Positions 1 through 13,448 are shown, counted from the stretch's first letter. The stretch: DNA of 64,000 nt from Ooceraea biroi (GCF_003672135.1 NC_039506.1:9672001-9736000); one strand, 5' to 3'. A program made the numbers and translations. The notes: generated from the sequence alone by a model not told the origin.

Positions 1-1740
1 CGAATCAATTCGTTTTCGTTCGCTAGTGTGCGCTCTTCGTGTGCGAAATATCCGAACCGTGTTCGCTTCTTCTCGTATCCGTTAATTCCTTGAGGTGACG
101 CTCGAGCGAAATAGTATTAATTATAAGCTCTCGTTCGAAGTAATTACGTGTAGCCGGCTTACGGCGCCATTGTTGAAAATTTCATTTCCGATAACCGCGT
201 GAAAAGGCACCTGCGAGAGAACGCAATGCGATGAAACGTCGTTACCATTAACGAAACATCGCAAACGAAAGCATCTTTCGTACAGAAACAAATTTTCCGA
301 AATCTATTTTGCGAATTATTACAGACGTTTCTAGCTAGATATTTACTTTGTACACGATACAAAGATAACGTGACAGCAGAAATCCGCTGTTAAATGAACG
401 AAATCCGCTTTGAAATACTCTATTTTTCCCATCATTTTGCTAAATCGCCTTGCAAAAGCGAAAGCTTTTCGTACTCTATCGTGTGCTAAATGCACGCTTT
501 TGCCATGATTTGCAATTTTGCCGCTGGAAATAATTCAATCTTTAATACCGACGATAGAGGTTCAAAATAGCGGAAAATTTTGAGGGAGCGTTGATAGCTC
601 CTTTTTATGGGATCGGAACGAACGAGGGGGAGTTGTAAACGGGGTACAGAGAATCAATAAAAGCCACATTGTGCAACAAAATGCGTCACGTTGGTTTACC
701 GAATCGTAATCGCGTTAAAGTCCAACTCATCTGCCTGGAAAATATTTGCCACAATTCCGCTTATACCGAAAAAGGGTTGCAACCATACACACGTACTATC
801 CCGCGCACTTTCGCGCGGAGAATTGAAACATGTCACACGTGTTTCGAACGGTAATACCGTTCCACGGCGCAGAATTTAATTCGATTGTTATTAGCCCCGC
901 GCGATTCTCACTTTTGTTTCTCACGTGTCAATTTGAAGCTGCAATATCGACGTGTAATCGATTTTCACCCTTGTGGAACTTTCGCTATGCACAAAAAAGA
1001 AAGAATAGGAACAATTGAAAACGTTTTACAGAGGGATAATCTATTTGTTTTTATTTTGTTATTCTATTTCTTGCGACAGCATCTTAAACAGAGAAAACAG
1101 TCTAAAGTTTAATATAATTTAAATGATATATTGCAATTTATAATTCTTTTAATCATGCGAGAACATCTGTGTGTATAATGAGAACATGATGTTATAAGAA
1201 TAATATGCGCGATTAAAATTACACGTATCATTGCCCATATTAAAAATTTTAAGTAAATTGTTAAGCTAGCAACTCGCATAAAGCACGAAGAAACATAAAT
1301 GTAATAATTTTAAACGTAATTTTAACAGAGTGTGAAATTTTACGTGCACATGAATCCGCGTATAAATTCCACTGGCGTGTCGACAGGAAAAGACGGCACG
1401 CTATTATAAACTTATCGCGGTGTCTCGTTATAAAATACGGTTAATAAAGGCCGTCTACGTGCCAGTGCTTTGTACGCAGACCTTTTCGCACTTTGTCCAC
1501 CGCGATCGTATCGCACTCTTTTGCGCTGGCCGCCGTTATTAAACCGTACAACACTTCGTCTGCGTGAAAATGAACCTTCCTCGCCCCTTCGTCCGCCTAC
1601 TTCTGGTCCTGGCACTTCTACCGAATGCTAGAAACGCGCGAAAACCAGCCGGATTTACGGCGCGAGCCAACGCATGAGGGCCAAAGTAAATGGCCCTTTA
1701 AAAGTGCACGCGGGGTTGAGACATGTATATACGCAACTAG

Positions 1741-1764
1741 GTGTGTGTGTGTGCGCGCGCGCGC
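1741..1764. repeat. (GT)n(GC)n microsatellite
   Basis: Alternating purine-pyrimidine run, GT units then GC units, 24 bp. Confidence 0.9.
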
Positions 1765-3035
1765 TCGTGCGTGCATGTAACTCTGCCAGGGAAAAATAGA
1801 AGCATGTAGATGCATCATGCTCATATCGGGATCTTAACGCATGTTTATAAGAGGGCGTTTTTAAAGGTAATTATAATGTAAAAAGAATATATATGAGTAA
1901 TAAAATATATAAGCAAATAATTCAACGATACAATTTATGAAATATTAATTCGTAGTATAATATGAAATTGCATGTTCCTTTGATAATTATTCTTCGATTC
2001 GTTACATTCGTATAAAAATAAAAGTGATAAGTTCAAACAAAAAGCAAAAGAGCGTTTTCGCTGAGTGGTGTTGAAGCTTTTAATCGAGGCTCTTACACGA
2101 AAGAGTTCAAGAGGATCGCACTCGTGTAATCCTCGTTTAACCTCGCTGCGGGCTCTCGAAAAATTCTCCTATTATTTTAGCATCTTTACAAACCCCCAAC
2201 CGCGACTTGTGCAGTAGGGCGCATAAAAGTCGGCGACAAAAAGTCAACGCGAATCTCAACAGAAAAATATTTTCCTTGAATGCACGCAGTTGGAAGCCAG
2301 CTCGAAAATCCGTTCCAAATTCTCCGAGGAACTTCTTCATCTACCACATAGATAGATACATGCACATTTTTTTCACACGCCATACATTTTCATTGTAAAC
2401 CAGTATCTCGAGCACACGTATTCGTCTTTTCTGTAAAGTTTAATTGTCTTGGATAAATCTTTGAAGAGGTGCAGAGCCTCGAGCAATTCTCTTACCAAAG
2501 AACAATTTTATCTTCAATCTTTATTCAATAGAAAATAAGATACGAGCATACCAGCATTTTTCATACGCCCACCATAACGAAAAAAATTCCTGGTTATCTT
2601 TCTATACTTTCTCGCCACCCTTCCTCGGTATTTCAGGCTCGCGAAGGGTCGATAATGGAAATACTCGTAGGGCGTAGATGAAATTCCTGCCTTGAATCCG
2701 ATAGTGACTAATATCCCGTGTTTAAGATCGAAAATGTAGTCAATTGTGCGTATCCGATATTTGATAAAGTCGCTATTAAGGGAAGGAACGTTTCGACGTA
2801 TTAGTTGAAGCTATCCTCTTGCTATAATTAACATCATCATGGTCTTATTACATGTCGCTCAGAGAATTACCATATAAAATATAATATTACACGCTTTTAT
2901 ATTACAATGTTTTCTTATTATCTTTTCCCAAATTTAATAAAAATAATTCTAAAAGAGAGATAATTTATTTAATTTCATATTCATTTTCATATAATCATAT
3001 TTAATTTCAATAATAGAATATTCTCTCTTCTACTC

Positions 3036-3062
3036 TTTTCTCTCTCTCTCTCATGAGAGAGA
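3036..3062. repeat. (TC)n with self-complementary end
   Basis: A TC run followed directly by CATGAGAGAGA, so the end of the tract can pair with itself. Confidence 0.8.
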
Positions 3063-4235
3063 TTATTATGATTTCAAATTTCATGTGAAATGATAATGAA
3101 AGGTGCAAAATACACAACACGTAATATCATCAACGATTTTGTGGACACGTATTACGCGTCAATTAACTGTCATTTAGAATCAATCATCTCGAAACTAATA
3201 GAACAGTCTTGCACGTTACGTTCGCCAGCGAGACGCGGATTGAATGTACAAATGTACATGCACATTACACATAGGTATGCCGAACACAGAACACAGTCGA
3301 ATCAGAACCCTTTGTTAAGAACAAATCTACCAGAGTGTTGCGCAGTGGCCCATTCCAAGAGCCAATTGAATCAAGGCTGTTTGTGATGGACGGAACGCGG
3401 GCGAGGAATTCTCCTCAAAGTCGACTCGACTACTAGATGACGATCAACTTCCGCCCACAAACTGAAACGAATAATACGCGTAAGAAGGTGCAAGAATGAA
3501 CGGATACTTTAGAGGAATTCGTGCAGAAAATTTGCACCGCCGTTGAAAGCTGAATTAAAATATCAATTGAGTCTGCATAATATCGATTTTACACCATTCT
3601 GGTTCCAATACCTGCTCCATAAATTTAATGCACCATTAATAATAATATTTTTCACAGACTTGAATATATTATTTATTTATTTACAAGTATAATCATTTGA
3701 TAATTATTTTTTTATTCGTCAAATTACTATTATTAATTTGCAGAATTAATTACGCGAGGAAAACATGTCGCATGGACTTCAATAGGATGCAAAATCCTAT
3801 AAAAGAGGAAATAAAAGAGAAACCATCGATTTTAACAAAATATCAATTAAAGATTCTAAAACTACATAAACGAGAAACCTTTCTACTAGACTCCGCAGAA
3901 CTCCGAGCGTTCTCTGTTTCAAAGATTTCTCAAATCAACCCCTAGTTCCGTTTCCGTGCAACTCGCTGCTGCACTCCGCGACTCATTTCCCCCGAGATAC
4001 ATAGACGCGTAAGACCAGATTAATCGCAAACCTCATTCGGAGTTTCCGGCGTTCGCTCGTCGGTGTTAAGATTCGCGCCGACAAGCCGCAGCGACGCGAG
4101 TCACACCGAGTTGGCAAAACAAGAGCGACGTCGGCGCTCAACTTTACACCGCGAGCCACCCTTACTACTGCCACCCCTTGTGTGGGCTAGTTGAACCGAC
4201 ATCAGGAGCTGAAAGCAAACTAATCCAAGTTTTAG

Positions 4236-4236
4236 C

Positions 4237-4280
<44 letters not shown>
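4236..4280. repeat. Hexanucleotide GGCGTC microsatellite
   Basis: About seven uninterrupted copies of a 6-bp GC-rich unit. Because the period is divisible by three, it stays open in several frames on both strands (Ser-Ala, Asp-Ala or Thr-Pro dipeptides), which creates long but unconvincing open frames around it. Confidence 0.92.
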
Positions 4281-6614
4281 ATGAGGGGGCGGTTGCAACG
4301 CCTCGCAAACTCGCAGATGAGGCTTCGCGGGCGAACCCTTCACTCAAGCCGAGCGAAAGCGACAAATTGCATCCGGGGCAATTGACTGGAGCAGTTAAGT
4401 TCCCCAATGCCGAGACTCTTCAGGCTCGTCAAGTGCGACGAGACCGATTATCGAGCGCACCTGCTACGCGACGATCGATCTCGCTCTCGCGGAGGAAGAG
4501 GATAGGCTGGGTGCTCTCTCCAAATTTCCTCGGGAAATATTTATTAGGCCCGAGAGCGACCGTCGAAAGTCTCCCCCGAGAGACCTGAACCTCATGCGAA
4601 TGACGTAGACTTGAATCCGCCTGTCTTCATAAAATTAATCAAAAAATACATGTTCTGCTGCGTGCCACCTGCTGTCCAAAGTTACTGTCAAAGGACTTTG
4701 ACGAAATTAAATTTTTCGCTGGAATTACCGTTGCCTGCGCGTAACATTACGCGAAATTGAAATTGCGTCCCACCCCGCACGAATTTCCGTAATGTATTAT
4801 GCAATTTGGCAAATGCAACTGTTCGATTTGCGGTTTATTTTTACGTTCACAAGTCATTTACAATTTTTGCATAAAGAACATTTTGTTTCTTACGGCATCC
4901 GTTCTTACTCCAACAAAATTGCACCTCCAACTTGCGACGACGAGTCGAAGAGTGAAAAATGAAAAGTTGCTGTAAATAATGATCTTCCTCAACATATTTA
5001 TTAAAAAGAAATTGATTGTAGATTCACCCTTTCTTAGTCCATAAAAATTTTTTGTCTCGGACACTTTGCGTGTGAGTTTAATGGATGGATTATGTTAATC
5101 CGTATCCACTTGTTTGCTCATACACCAGCCTCGTGAAAAAGAACCACTTAAGATCCATCGAGGCACATCGAGTCTGTGTCACTTTGTTAAAAATTCTACC
5201 ATCCTCCGCTAAGTAAACGACACTGGTTGTCGCCGTCACCGGTGTCGTCGACGACAGAATTTAATTATTCGATGGTAAATTACTACGTAATCAAATTGCC
5301 GGTGTCTCAGTCGCTTATGAAAAAGCGATAACCAGTGCAAATGAAGCCGGCGCTGTTGCAATATGATTCAAACATTTTTCGTGAGTTTTATGTTAATCTT
5401 GCAAGAGAACTTCCACATAAATCGCGGAACAATTACAAACGTGTTTTATAATATGTTTGAATAATAATTATACAGACGTTAGATATAAATGACTGCCATT
5501 ATCTTTTTCTCTCGCTTAGTATTCCACGAGTTGAGCATATAGTTTCCAATTTTGCTTGACATTAGATACATCGTGGGATTTGCCCACCGCAAACAATCCG
5601 CGCGTCAGGCACGAATTTACGACTTGGTCTCTTAAATTCTCATTAACATGATTAGGAACGTAATTATGCGACCGCGACATTCTCCCTCCAGCAATCAACG
5701 CCGATGAGCAAATATGGCAACGATGATGTAACCAGCGGGAAGCTTGAGGGTAATCAGACATGTAAATGACACGTTTGCCTCTGAGATTTGCATTAATTCC
5801 GCTAATCGTTCCTATCAACGTCGAGCGGGGTTTCCTGGGGAAGCCGAACACGTGGACCCCGCATTGGAAAGAGATGGAACCTTTATGGATGGACGAAGAT
5901 AACAATAATTCAAACAAATATTTACCTCACTGCTAGTATTTCGTTGTATAGTATCTTTGTAAAACAGAAACGTGATAAAAGCGGACTATAATAACAAATA
6001 TAAGTTTAATAATCCCATCAGTGTTAGAAAATTAATGTTGAATATACATCAGATAATTTTAAGGACAGAAAACATAAAAGGTAACACGAGGTTTTTTAAA
6101 GTTAGTAGAGCCCGTTCAGCGAAGCACGATGCACTCACGCGTAAATGGATCCGAAACTGAATGGCATTAAACATAGGTACGTGTATCGCGAAAAGCTCGG
6201 AAGTGCAGGTGAAACGAAACAAACATGAAAATCGCGAGGAATGAAGTTTCCGAAACCGAAAGCTCTCCATCGAAGCAGATCCGCAATGACTGTCTATCGG
6301 ATGCTTTCAAGCGTGCACGCGAGGTTTACGAGCAAACACGGGACGGTATCCCCCATGGTTTGCGTATCTCCGTATAGTGTAAACCGAGACCAGGTCGTGC
6401 ATGGACGGCAACAGGAAGGCAGAGACTTCCAACGACTTGGCCGAAGTTGCAAACTGTAGATTGCGCCAGGCCGGCTGTATAATGTCTCGATCTAATTGCG
6501 AGCAATGTTTCGTTCTACCTCCGGTATACCGAGATTTAATACTAATATCGCACCCGCAGTTATGCGGATGTCGCATCGCTAGCCTAGATTGCGAAATATA
6601 TTAGGATCAACTGC

Positions 6615-6729
6615 ATGCACCGCACCATCATACCATCGCATCGCGGCAATTTTATAAATGAATTCTAGGATTCAATTTTCTATCGAAGATAGAAAAAAAA
6701 TACATAGGAAATAAAAATTCAGCTAAAAC
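6615..6729. repeat. Diverged duplicated segment, copy A
   Basis: About 115 bp starting near ATGCACC and ending TTCAGCTAAAAC. The same order of words (ATTTTATAAA, TTTTCTAT, GAAGATAGAAA, AAATAAAAATTCAGC) recurs in copy B about 360 bp downstream. Confidence 0.75.
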
Positions 6730-6973
6730 GTGATACAGTAAAATTCTGCGTGAGTCGGTTTAAAACAAATTAAAACGAATGGAATAGTATTACATAAGCG
6801 CAAGTACGCGTATTGCATCTGTATATCAAAGTATTGTCGTGTAAAGCGCGATTTTACAAGTCCTGGATCGCAACTCGCTCAATCATAGTACGTGTTCATT
6901 TGAACTAATACTCGATTTCGAACATTTATAAATAAATTTTGAATACTTTATACAATACACGCTAAAAAGAAGA

Positions 6974-7107
6974 ATGCACCACATCATCATCGCCTCGCGG
7001 CGAATTTTATAAACGATTTTATCATAGAATTTGATTTTCTATTGAAGATCGAAAAATTTTCTACCGAAGATAGAAAACTAAGGTGAAAATAAAAATTCAG
7101 CTAAAAC
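6974..7107. repeat. Diverged duplicated segment, copy B
   Basis: Same orientation as 6615-6729, with substitutions and an extra internal copy of the TTTTCTA..GAAGAT.GAAA word. Probably an old local duplication or two copies of an unidentified dispersed repeat. Confidence 0.75.
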
Positions 7108-10100
7108 ATCATTATATTATATTTACCTTGCATCTCGTTTTAGAGCACGAGACTTTTTCTTTTCGTTTTTTCGCATATCTGAGTGAAATTAAAAGTAAGT
7201 AACTATTACCTAAAGATGAACAGACTGTGACCTCCGGCATTCCACAGTGTGGTTATCTTGTTAAGGCAGTGTTTTGGCACGATCTTCCGCTAGTTGTACT
7301 CGACTGCTCGTATTACGAGAGCAGGGCATGGCTGGTTTTCGATTACCCATCTCGAGACCGCCGATATACACCGGTCATGCATTCCATTACCCCATAACTG
7401 TACAGTGGCGACCCACGTAAACTCGCTAATAGTGGGTCTGTTTGTACCTTTGTATGCGTACCATGCATATCTAGTCCTGGAATGCAAACTATCGCATAAA
7501 GCTGATTTCTGCATCGGCCACCCACGACAGGTCGCACCGCCAAATAGTATTCCGGGTTTTGAACAACTTACTAGGCCGGAGTTTGGGGCATCTACTTGGG
7601 TATTGACAAGTATAATCTATTGAATGAAATGCATTCCCTCTCGTACTTTGTAATATATGGATATTTGAGTTTGCGGGTACGTGTTTTCTCTGATATAACC
7701 GCATTGTTATAAGAGAAACTATTTTGAAAACGCGACAGTATGAATGAAACGAAAAAATATATATTGCAGTTTAGGCCGCAAATGTATTATAAATAATCAA
7801 TTCTATAATGACACACATGTAATATGAAAATGACATTTGGTTTATCTCAAAGCATATAATTTTATATTATGATTTATGTATAATTTATTTAAATATTTTA
7901 CAGAGAAAAGATTTATATAGAAAACCTCTATACGACAGATTAAATACTGAATTAATATTAAATTAACAAAACCTTTTTTTCGGTGATTCGTTAATAATTG
8001 ATCGTTTTCGAACATCAATCAATTTTTACTATTAATCGTGATATAATCTCAATTTTAATCGATCTACATTTTCACCGTCGTTATTCATGCCTGCACTACT
8101 CTTACTGCACGCTGCTGTTGCTCGGCTTTTTTCACTCTTGATTCCAGTTTGCGAGCGCACGCATGATTGTAGATTCAGATTTATGGGGATAGCGAATCTT
8201 TAAGAGAATTACCTTTCGCTACGTATAGCGCTACGAGGAAAGAGATACTTCTTTCAAAGGACCTCGATATACAGGCAGAACGCTTGCTCCCGAGAGCAAA
8301 GCTCTCGACAAACGCCCTAAAAAGGATTACCGTCGCCCTTCTGCTTCTGAGAGCACGATACAAAACTGCACCGTTAAGCCGTACGCTTAAATCGACGTAC
8401 TCCGGCTGATAAACGATACTTTCTCTTACCCTATACTTTATAGGCAGCATGCTTTGCAGACTGCAAGTAAGATGTGGTGCGGAAAATGTATTAACTGAAA
8501 ATTTACTGAAAATATCGATGATTATTAATTTTAAATTAGCTAACAGTATCATCAATTTTTTAACTTGAATTGGCAATCCTTTGAAAAATAAGCGCATTGC
8601 GTTCTAGTGAGATTCGTGAGATTTTTATTTAATTCTCGCGCATGGATTTTAGTGTTATTAAACATTTTGATATTGCAATGTGAGAGTGTTTTGCATCGTT
8701 CTATGCATTGAATTGTCAAGCTTCCACGTTCAAGTCTTCTATCTCGAAATAAATTTCACGCTACACACGCTCGTAGCATTGCGCGAATAATTCTTCTGCA
8801 AGGACGAGCTTCTCCCAATCAGCTATTCAAATGACACAGTCTACTGCATACAATCAAGCAATTATATTAGTAAGCATGCCAGATCTCTGATCTACCGGCT
8901 CCTACAATTCCGGCGTCGGCAACTCGGATCAAATAGCAATGTCGTGTCACGTAAGCCTTAAACCTCTGCGCTCTGCTCTTCGGTTGTACCTCTAATAATT
9001 GTAGGAAGTAGAACGGGGATGTTCTGGCTCAGACGAGACGCGTCTGTCTTGAACTTCTGTCGTGCGCAAGATACGGTGCCTTTCATTCCGAAGAAAGCCT
9101 CGCCGTCCCGAGGCTTGAACTTCGGCTTGATTACGAATTGAAGATGTGCAATTCTCGGGGTCGTGGCGTGGGAGAACGCCTGACTGTTTTGTCGCTCGCG
9201 TAACTGGCCGAAATGTCGCGCGGACAAGATGGGAAAGAGCAATTTTATCCGGGACGGACAGTGACAGGTCGGTTAAATATGTATGACTGCTGCGCGATAT
9301 TGGACCGGCAGCACGGAGAATTGTAAATCAGTACCGGGATTGGAAAGTTCGGAAAACTCGTCGACGAATAGCAGCGGGAACTCGTGAGCGTATATTGTAT
9401 TTATGTGCTAAGGGCGTCTGCGGCGCGTGTAAGCTGCGAGGCTGAAGCGACAAGACACTTGAACAGAACTTTGTAACGAGGGGGCCGAGTGCACTCCACT
9501 ATCGTTATCGATGGCACATCCGGGCGCGAGATTATAATTTAATCCTCCGAGAACGTAGTTCACCTATTAGTACAGAACGCGAGTTTCGCGCCACGGTGGC
9601 GGCCGCCCTCCTTACACCCTTCGCCGTTCTCGCGGTGTTCCCGATGAGTGAGAAAGGGTGCGGTTTCCCCGACACTTCCCGTCAATATTAAATTCAGCCT
9701 ACTGATGGAGCCTGCCAGGCTCCATTGGTAAGATCGTGGTATTGTCGACATGATCTCGGCAGAAAATGTACATTAAATTAGTGATCGATACTCCCTCCGC
9801 GTCACGCAGCTGTTTGACATGCCGACAAAACGCGGAAAGATGCGCGTAAAAAGAAACTGCGACGTCGCCGTGACGAGATCGGGGGCCGATCTGAGACTTG
9901 CTCGGGGAACAAGAAAGCTATTACGGCGACATCGTTCTTCCACGATGTGTCCACTCATGCGAGACGATTTCGGGCGATGGGAACGTTGTTTAAATATTGG
10001 GCTACGCCGAAGGGAGATGAGGGTTATTGAAGTTTCCGCAGTCGTTTCTTTATTGGGGCTGAGGGAGGAAGGAGGTTTCTTGCGATATCGCGTCCGCGGG

Positions 10101-10419
10101 TGTAACTCTCACGAACGACTTTTTGAACAAGACCTCGTGACCTGTTTAAAAAGTTTGTAGACTGCCCTGCTTTCTCCTATCTATGTCTACCTCTTTCTGC
10201 TCCAATCCGTTCCCTTCGGCCCTTTCTTTGCATCCTTGTCACGAGTGTCTAACTTTCGCGAAATGTTCGTTCTTTTTTCTACTCGACTTTTCCTGGGGAA
10301 TTATTACCCGGATGGGACTTTAAAACATACCCGTTGTACGCAGTGGCCACGTCTGGATTCGATCGTGTCGTATGGAATTCTAGATGGTACTATAGAGATC
10401 GGATGAATTATTATATATA

Positions 10420-10570
10420 CAGGGTGTCCCGGGTTTTAACCGACAAACTGCGGGAGCATATTCTACTAGTGGAAATAAGAAAAAATTCTTATATCGAGTT
10501 TGCTTAGAAATGCTTTATTACAAAGTTATAAACCAATATTGAAAAGAAATATCAGATAAGTAACAACGGA
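10420..10570 (+). repeat. Left terminal inverted repeat
   Basis: 151 bp from CAGGGTGTCC to TAACAACGGA; pairs with 11361-11511 with a single mismatch. Confidence 0.95.
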
Positions 10571-10606
10571 TTTTTTCACAAAAATAAAAATTATCTACGC
10601 AATGAT

Positions 10607-11205
10607 TTAGTGACGCATTTCAGAATGTTGTCCTTGCACATCGATACAAGCTAGACATCGACGTAGTACAGAATTTGTTACAGTACGACATTCCTGAAAA
10701 TTTTGTTGCATCTCAGTAACTGAATTAGTAATTCGTTGCTTTAAATCTTCAAGCGAGATTACTTCTGTACTGTAAACTTTATTTTTTAAAGTTCCCCATA
10801 AATAAAAATCAAGAGGCGTTAAATCGGGTGATCTTGGAGGCCAGAAAACCGGTCCTCCTCGACCAATCCACCTATGAGCATAATGTTCATCTAACCAGTT
10901 TCTAACTTGTCTAGCATAGTGCGATGGACAACCGTCTAACTGTATCCAGCTGTTTTGGCGAAACTGCAGTGGCACATTTTCCATCAAAATTGGTAAATCG
11001 TTTGATAGGAATCTTCGAAAAGATTCTCCGTTCAATCGGTCAGGTAAAAAGAACGGACCAATAAGCCGGTCATGAAGCATACCCATCCAAACATTACATC
11101 GAAATTCGTGTTGAAAGTTTCTTTGTCTGGTAGTATGTGGATTATTATGAGCCCATACACGAAATGAATATCAGTGTATTCCTCATTTGAAAACACTTTT
11201 GGCAT
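10607..11205 (-). pseudogene. Mariner-like transposase, internal deletion
   Basis: Reads on the - strand. Positions 11205-11152 give 18 N-terminal residues (MPKVFSNEEYTDIHFVYG), the typical start of DUF4817-type transposases. The sequence then jumps, in another frame, to a C-terminal part: NPHTTRQRNFQHEF, GPFFLPDRLNG, QLDGCPSHYARQV, RSPDLTPLDFYLWG. The second and third catalytic Asp positions are present (LDG and PLD) with 41 residues between them. The region that should hold the DNA-binding helices and first catalytic Asp is absent. A full protein of this kind is usually about 340 residues; roughly 195 remain. It cannot be functional, though the ends could be mobilised in trans. Confidence 0.9.
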
Positions 11206-11360
11206 TCTGATAGTAATTGCTAGTTCACACGACGATTGAAATCTAACAGCTACTGTTGTGAAAGTAACAATCATACTGAATCGTTTCAACATAGTGAACA
11301 TGAATACATGTGAATACACATAACGTAAACATCTTCGACCTTCTAAATTCTACACTATGT

Positions 11361-11511
11361 TCCGTTGTTACTTATCTCATATTTCTTTTCAATATTGGTT
11401 TATAACTTTGTAATAAAGCATTTCTAAGCAAACTCGATATAAGAATTTTTTCTTATTTCCACTAGTAGAATATGCTCCCGCAGTTTGTCGGTTAAAACCC
11501 GGGACACCCTG
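11361..11511 (-). repeat. Right terminal inverted repeat
   Basis: 151 bp, reverse complement of the left end except one base at 11378. Ends GGACACCCTG next to the TA duplication. Confidence 0.95.
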
Positions 11512-13387
11512 TATATGCCGGTTCGGTAAATTCCGATAATATTTCTTTAATAGCTCGTGTTATAAACACAAAAACGCATAGTGGGCAAAATATTAAAATA
11601 TGTAAATTTTCCCGATAATTTAGCATTCAAATGACGTCAAGGACTACGAATAAGCATCGGGAATATTCAAATTTTACTAACAAAACTTTTTGCGCACGTT
11701 CTGGCTTCTAAGATCTGGAAAAGGTTGTATAGGTTTTTGACCATTTTAAATTCCTTAATTTAGAAGTTTTCTATCACAGACAGCACTTTTTCACTTCGTC
11801 GTTCACTAAGCGAAATCGCTTCTAAATGCGGAAGATCTCAAAGGCGTCGTTATCGCAGACGACCTGGGTCTCATTATCATAAGCGCACGATTTGCGGGTC
11901 TCGACACGGCTGCTGTTAATCATCACGTTCCCGATTCTCCGTTTTCGATCGCCTTTTCCCTCTGACAATCAAATAATTAAGTGCTGGCACTTAATTCGGC
12001 CGAAACGAGACTCTGGAACGCGGAAGAAGATCGATCCGCCGTAACTTTCGCAGACGACGGGCAGACCGGCAACGTTATGCACGATAATGAGTAGTCGGAG
12101 CGAGCGACGTATAATTAGGAACAAGAGCGCGCACTGAATGGGTGAACATGAGTTTCACCGGATCTCGATACGTTTTGGCATCGAAAAGAATGGTTCGATA
12201 ATGAGCGACACTTTGGCGATGCGCCTCTAATTGGACGACGAGTGATTACGCGGATAACGAAGAGGTATTCTCAGAGAGGAAACATCACATTCTGGATCAT
12301 TAATTTGTGTGTGACCATTCAGAGAGGACTGACAAATATCGAATGTCAAATTTCCTAATCATAATCGAATTACGATTTGTAATGAAAAAATAGATTTCAT
12401 GCATGAGAAAGAGTTCGAGTTTCCTTCCATTTCATTTTATTCAGAATCTTCTGCATGTTTTGCCGAAATAATTTTGTGGAAGATAAGATTAAACAGCTCA
12501 GTAACATGGCCTACGCTGTCCAATTATATAACACAGATTTTATTTTTCTCGGGCTCTGAAACGTGAGCAGACTCCATTTGTTTAATCATCGATTTGCAAT
12601 CGGCGCTGAGGCTGAAGTATTATAGGTTCGTTGCATTTACGTTATTCTGTTCTCCATTACAATATGGAAATTACAACGAACTCGGATTCCGCTCGCGGCT
12701 TTTCCAAGTTGAAAGGGAGATAACGAATGGCGATCGACGAGCCGACCGTTTGATCGAACACGCGATCGAATCAATCGACTGCTAATTCTGCGTATCGCGC
12801 AATTCCTACGAATGAATGAATGAGCGGATTAAAAGGCGTTTAATTACGTCCATCCGCAAGTTGGTTTATTGAATCTGTCCACGAGAGATGAGTTTTCCGG
12901 GAGTTGCCTGGCTCATCCATTCACGAGTGCCATATCGCCAACGCCTAATCGATAATTCGAGCCGCGCGTAATTTTTGATGCGATCCGCTTATCACGTGTG
13001 TAACTACGAATCGCGAATTTAACCACCGCTTCGAAATATAAATACCGCTTCGGCTGTTAGTTTTCAACTGTGGCAGGTTAAATTTTACACCGAGGTATCT
13101 GCATTGAGTGTTTGTCAATTGGCTTGACCGTAGCTGTACGTTTCGTCACGTTGATACGCGGACGAGCTTTGCAGAGGCAGACGCGGCCATTACGCAAATG
13201 AATATTCGTCAGTCACGGCACGAAACGCGTCGGCAGAAAGAGGTAATCAATTTGTATATCCGAGGAGAAAAGTAAAACACCTGCCAAAACTCGGCGCGCT
13301 CTTGGAGCAAGAATATTACGTAACGCGACTGACATTCATCGCGCGCGCTTCCGCTTTCAGCGGAGTCCGATCGTTCGACACCCCTTG

Positions 13388-13448
13388 TATAGGGGCACGT
13401 ACGCCAGCCAGCCAGTGGTGCGAGCTAAGGTACGGACGTAATATTCAG
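13388..13448 (+). promoter_or_regulatory. Possible core promoter and short 5' exon
   Basis: TATA at 13388-13391 is followed 26 bp later by an initiator-like CCAGTG (A at 13414). A perfect donor, CAG|GTGAGT, follows with its exon end at 13448. The implied 35-nt exon has no ATG, so it could only be 5' UTR. It could serve the dipeptidase 11.5 kb downstream, but nothing links them directly. Confidence 0.22.

Larger units (their letters stand above)
1..10417. other. No supported gene
   Basis: Open frames here are short, lack splice-consistent partners and match no family I recognise; the longest are 5516-5917 and 8181-8597 on the - strand. Contains microsatellites near 1741, 3036 and 4236 and a diverged duplication at 6615-7107. 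Could be intergenic or part of a long intron. Confidence 0.6.
10420..11511 (-). mobile_element. Mariner-like (IS630/Tc1/mariner) element, internally deleted
   Basis: 1092 bp flanked by TA at 10418-10419 and 11512-11513, the expected target duplication of this superfamily. Ends begin CAGGGTGTCCCGGG. The two 151-bp terminal inverted repeats match at all but one position (10553 against 11378). The interior holds a - strand transposase remnant. Near-identical ends suggest recent insertion or mobilisation; the broken transposase makes it non-autonomous. Confidence 0.93.

Noticed and set aside
5516..5917. 133-codon - strand open frame
   Set aside because: No homology recognised; His/Cys content is not arranged as a zinc finger.
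8181..8597. 138-codon - strand open frame with hydrophobic N-terminus
   Set aside because: No family match, and its composition is that of translated AT-rich DNA.
9819..10160. 113-codon basic + strand open frame starting with ATG
   Set aside because: No known domain; Arg-rich composition follows from local CGN-rich sequence.
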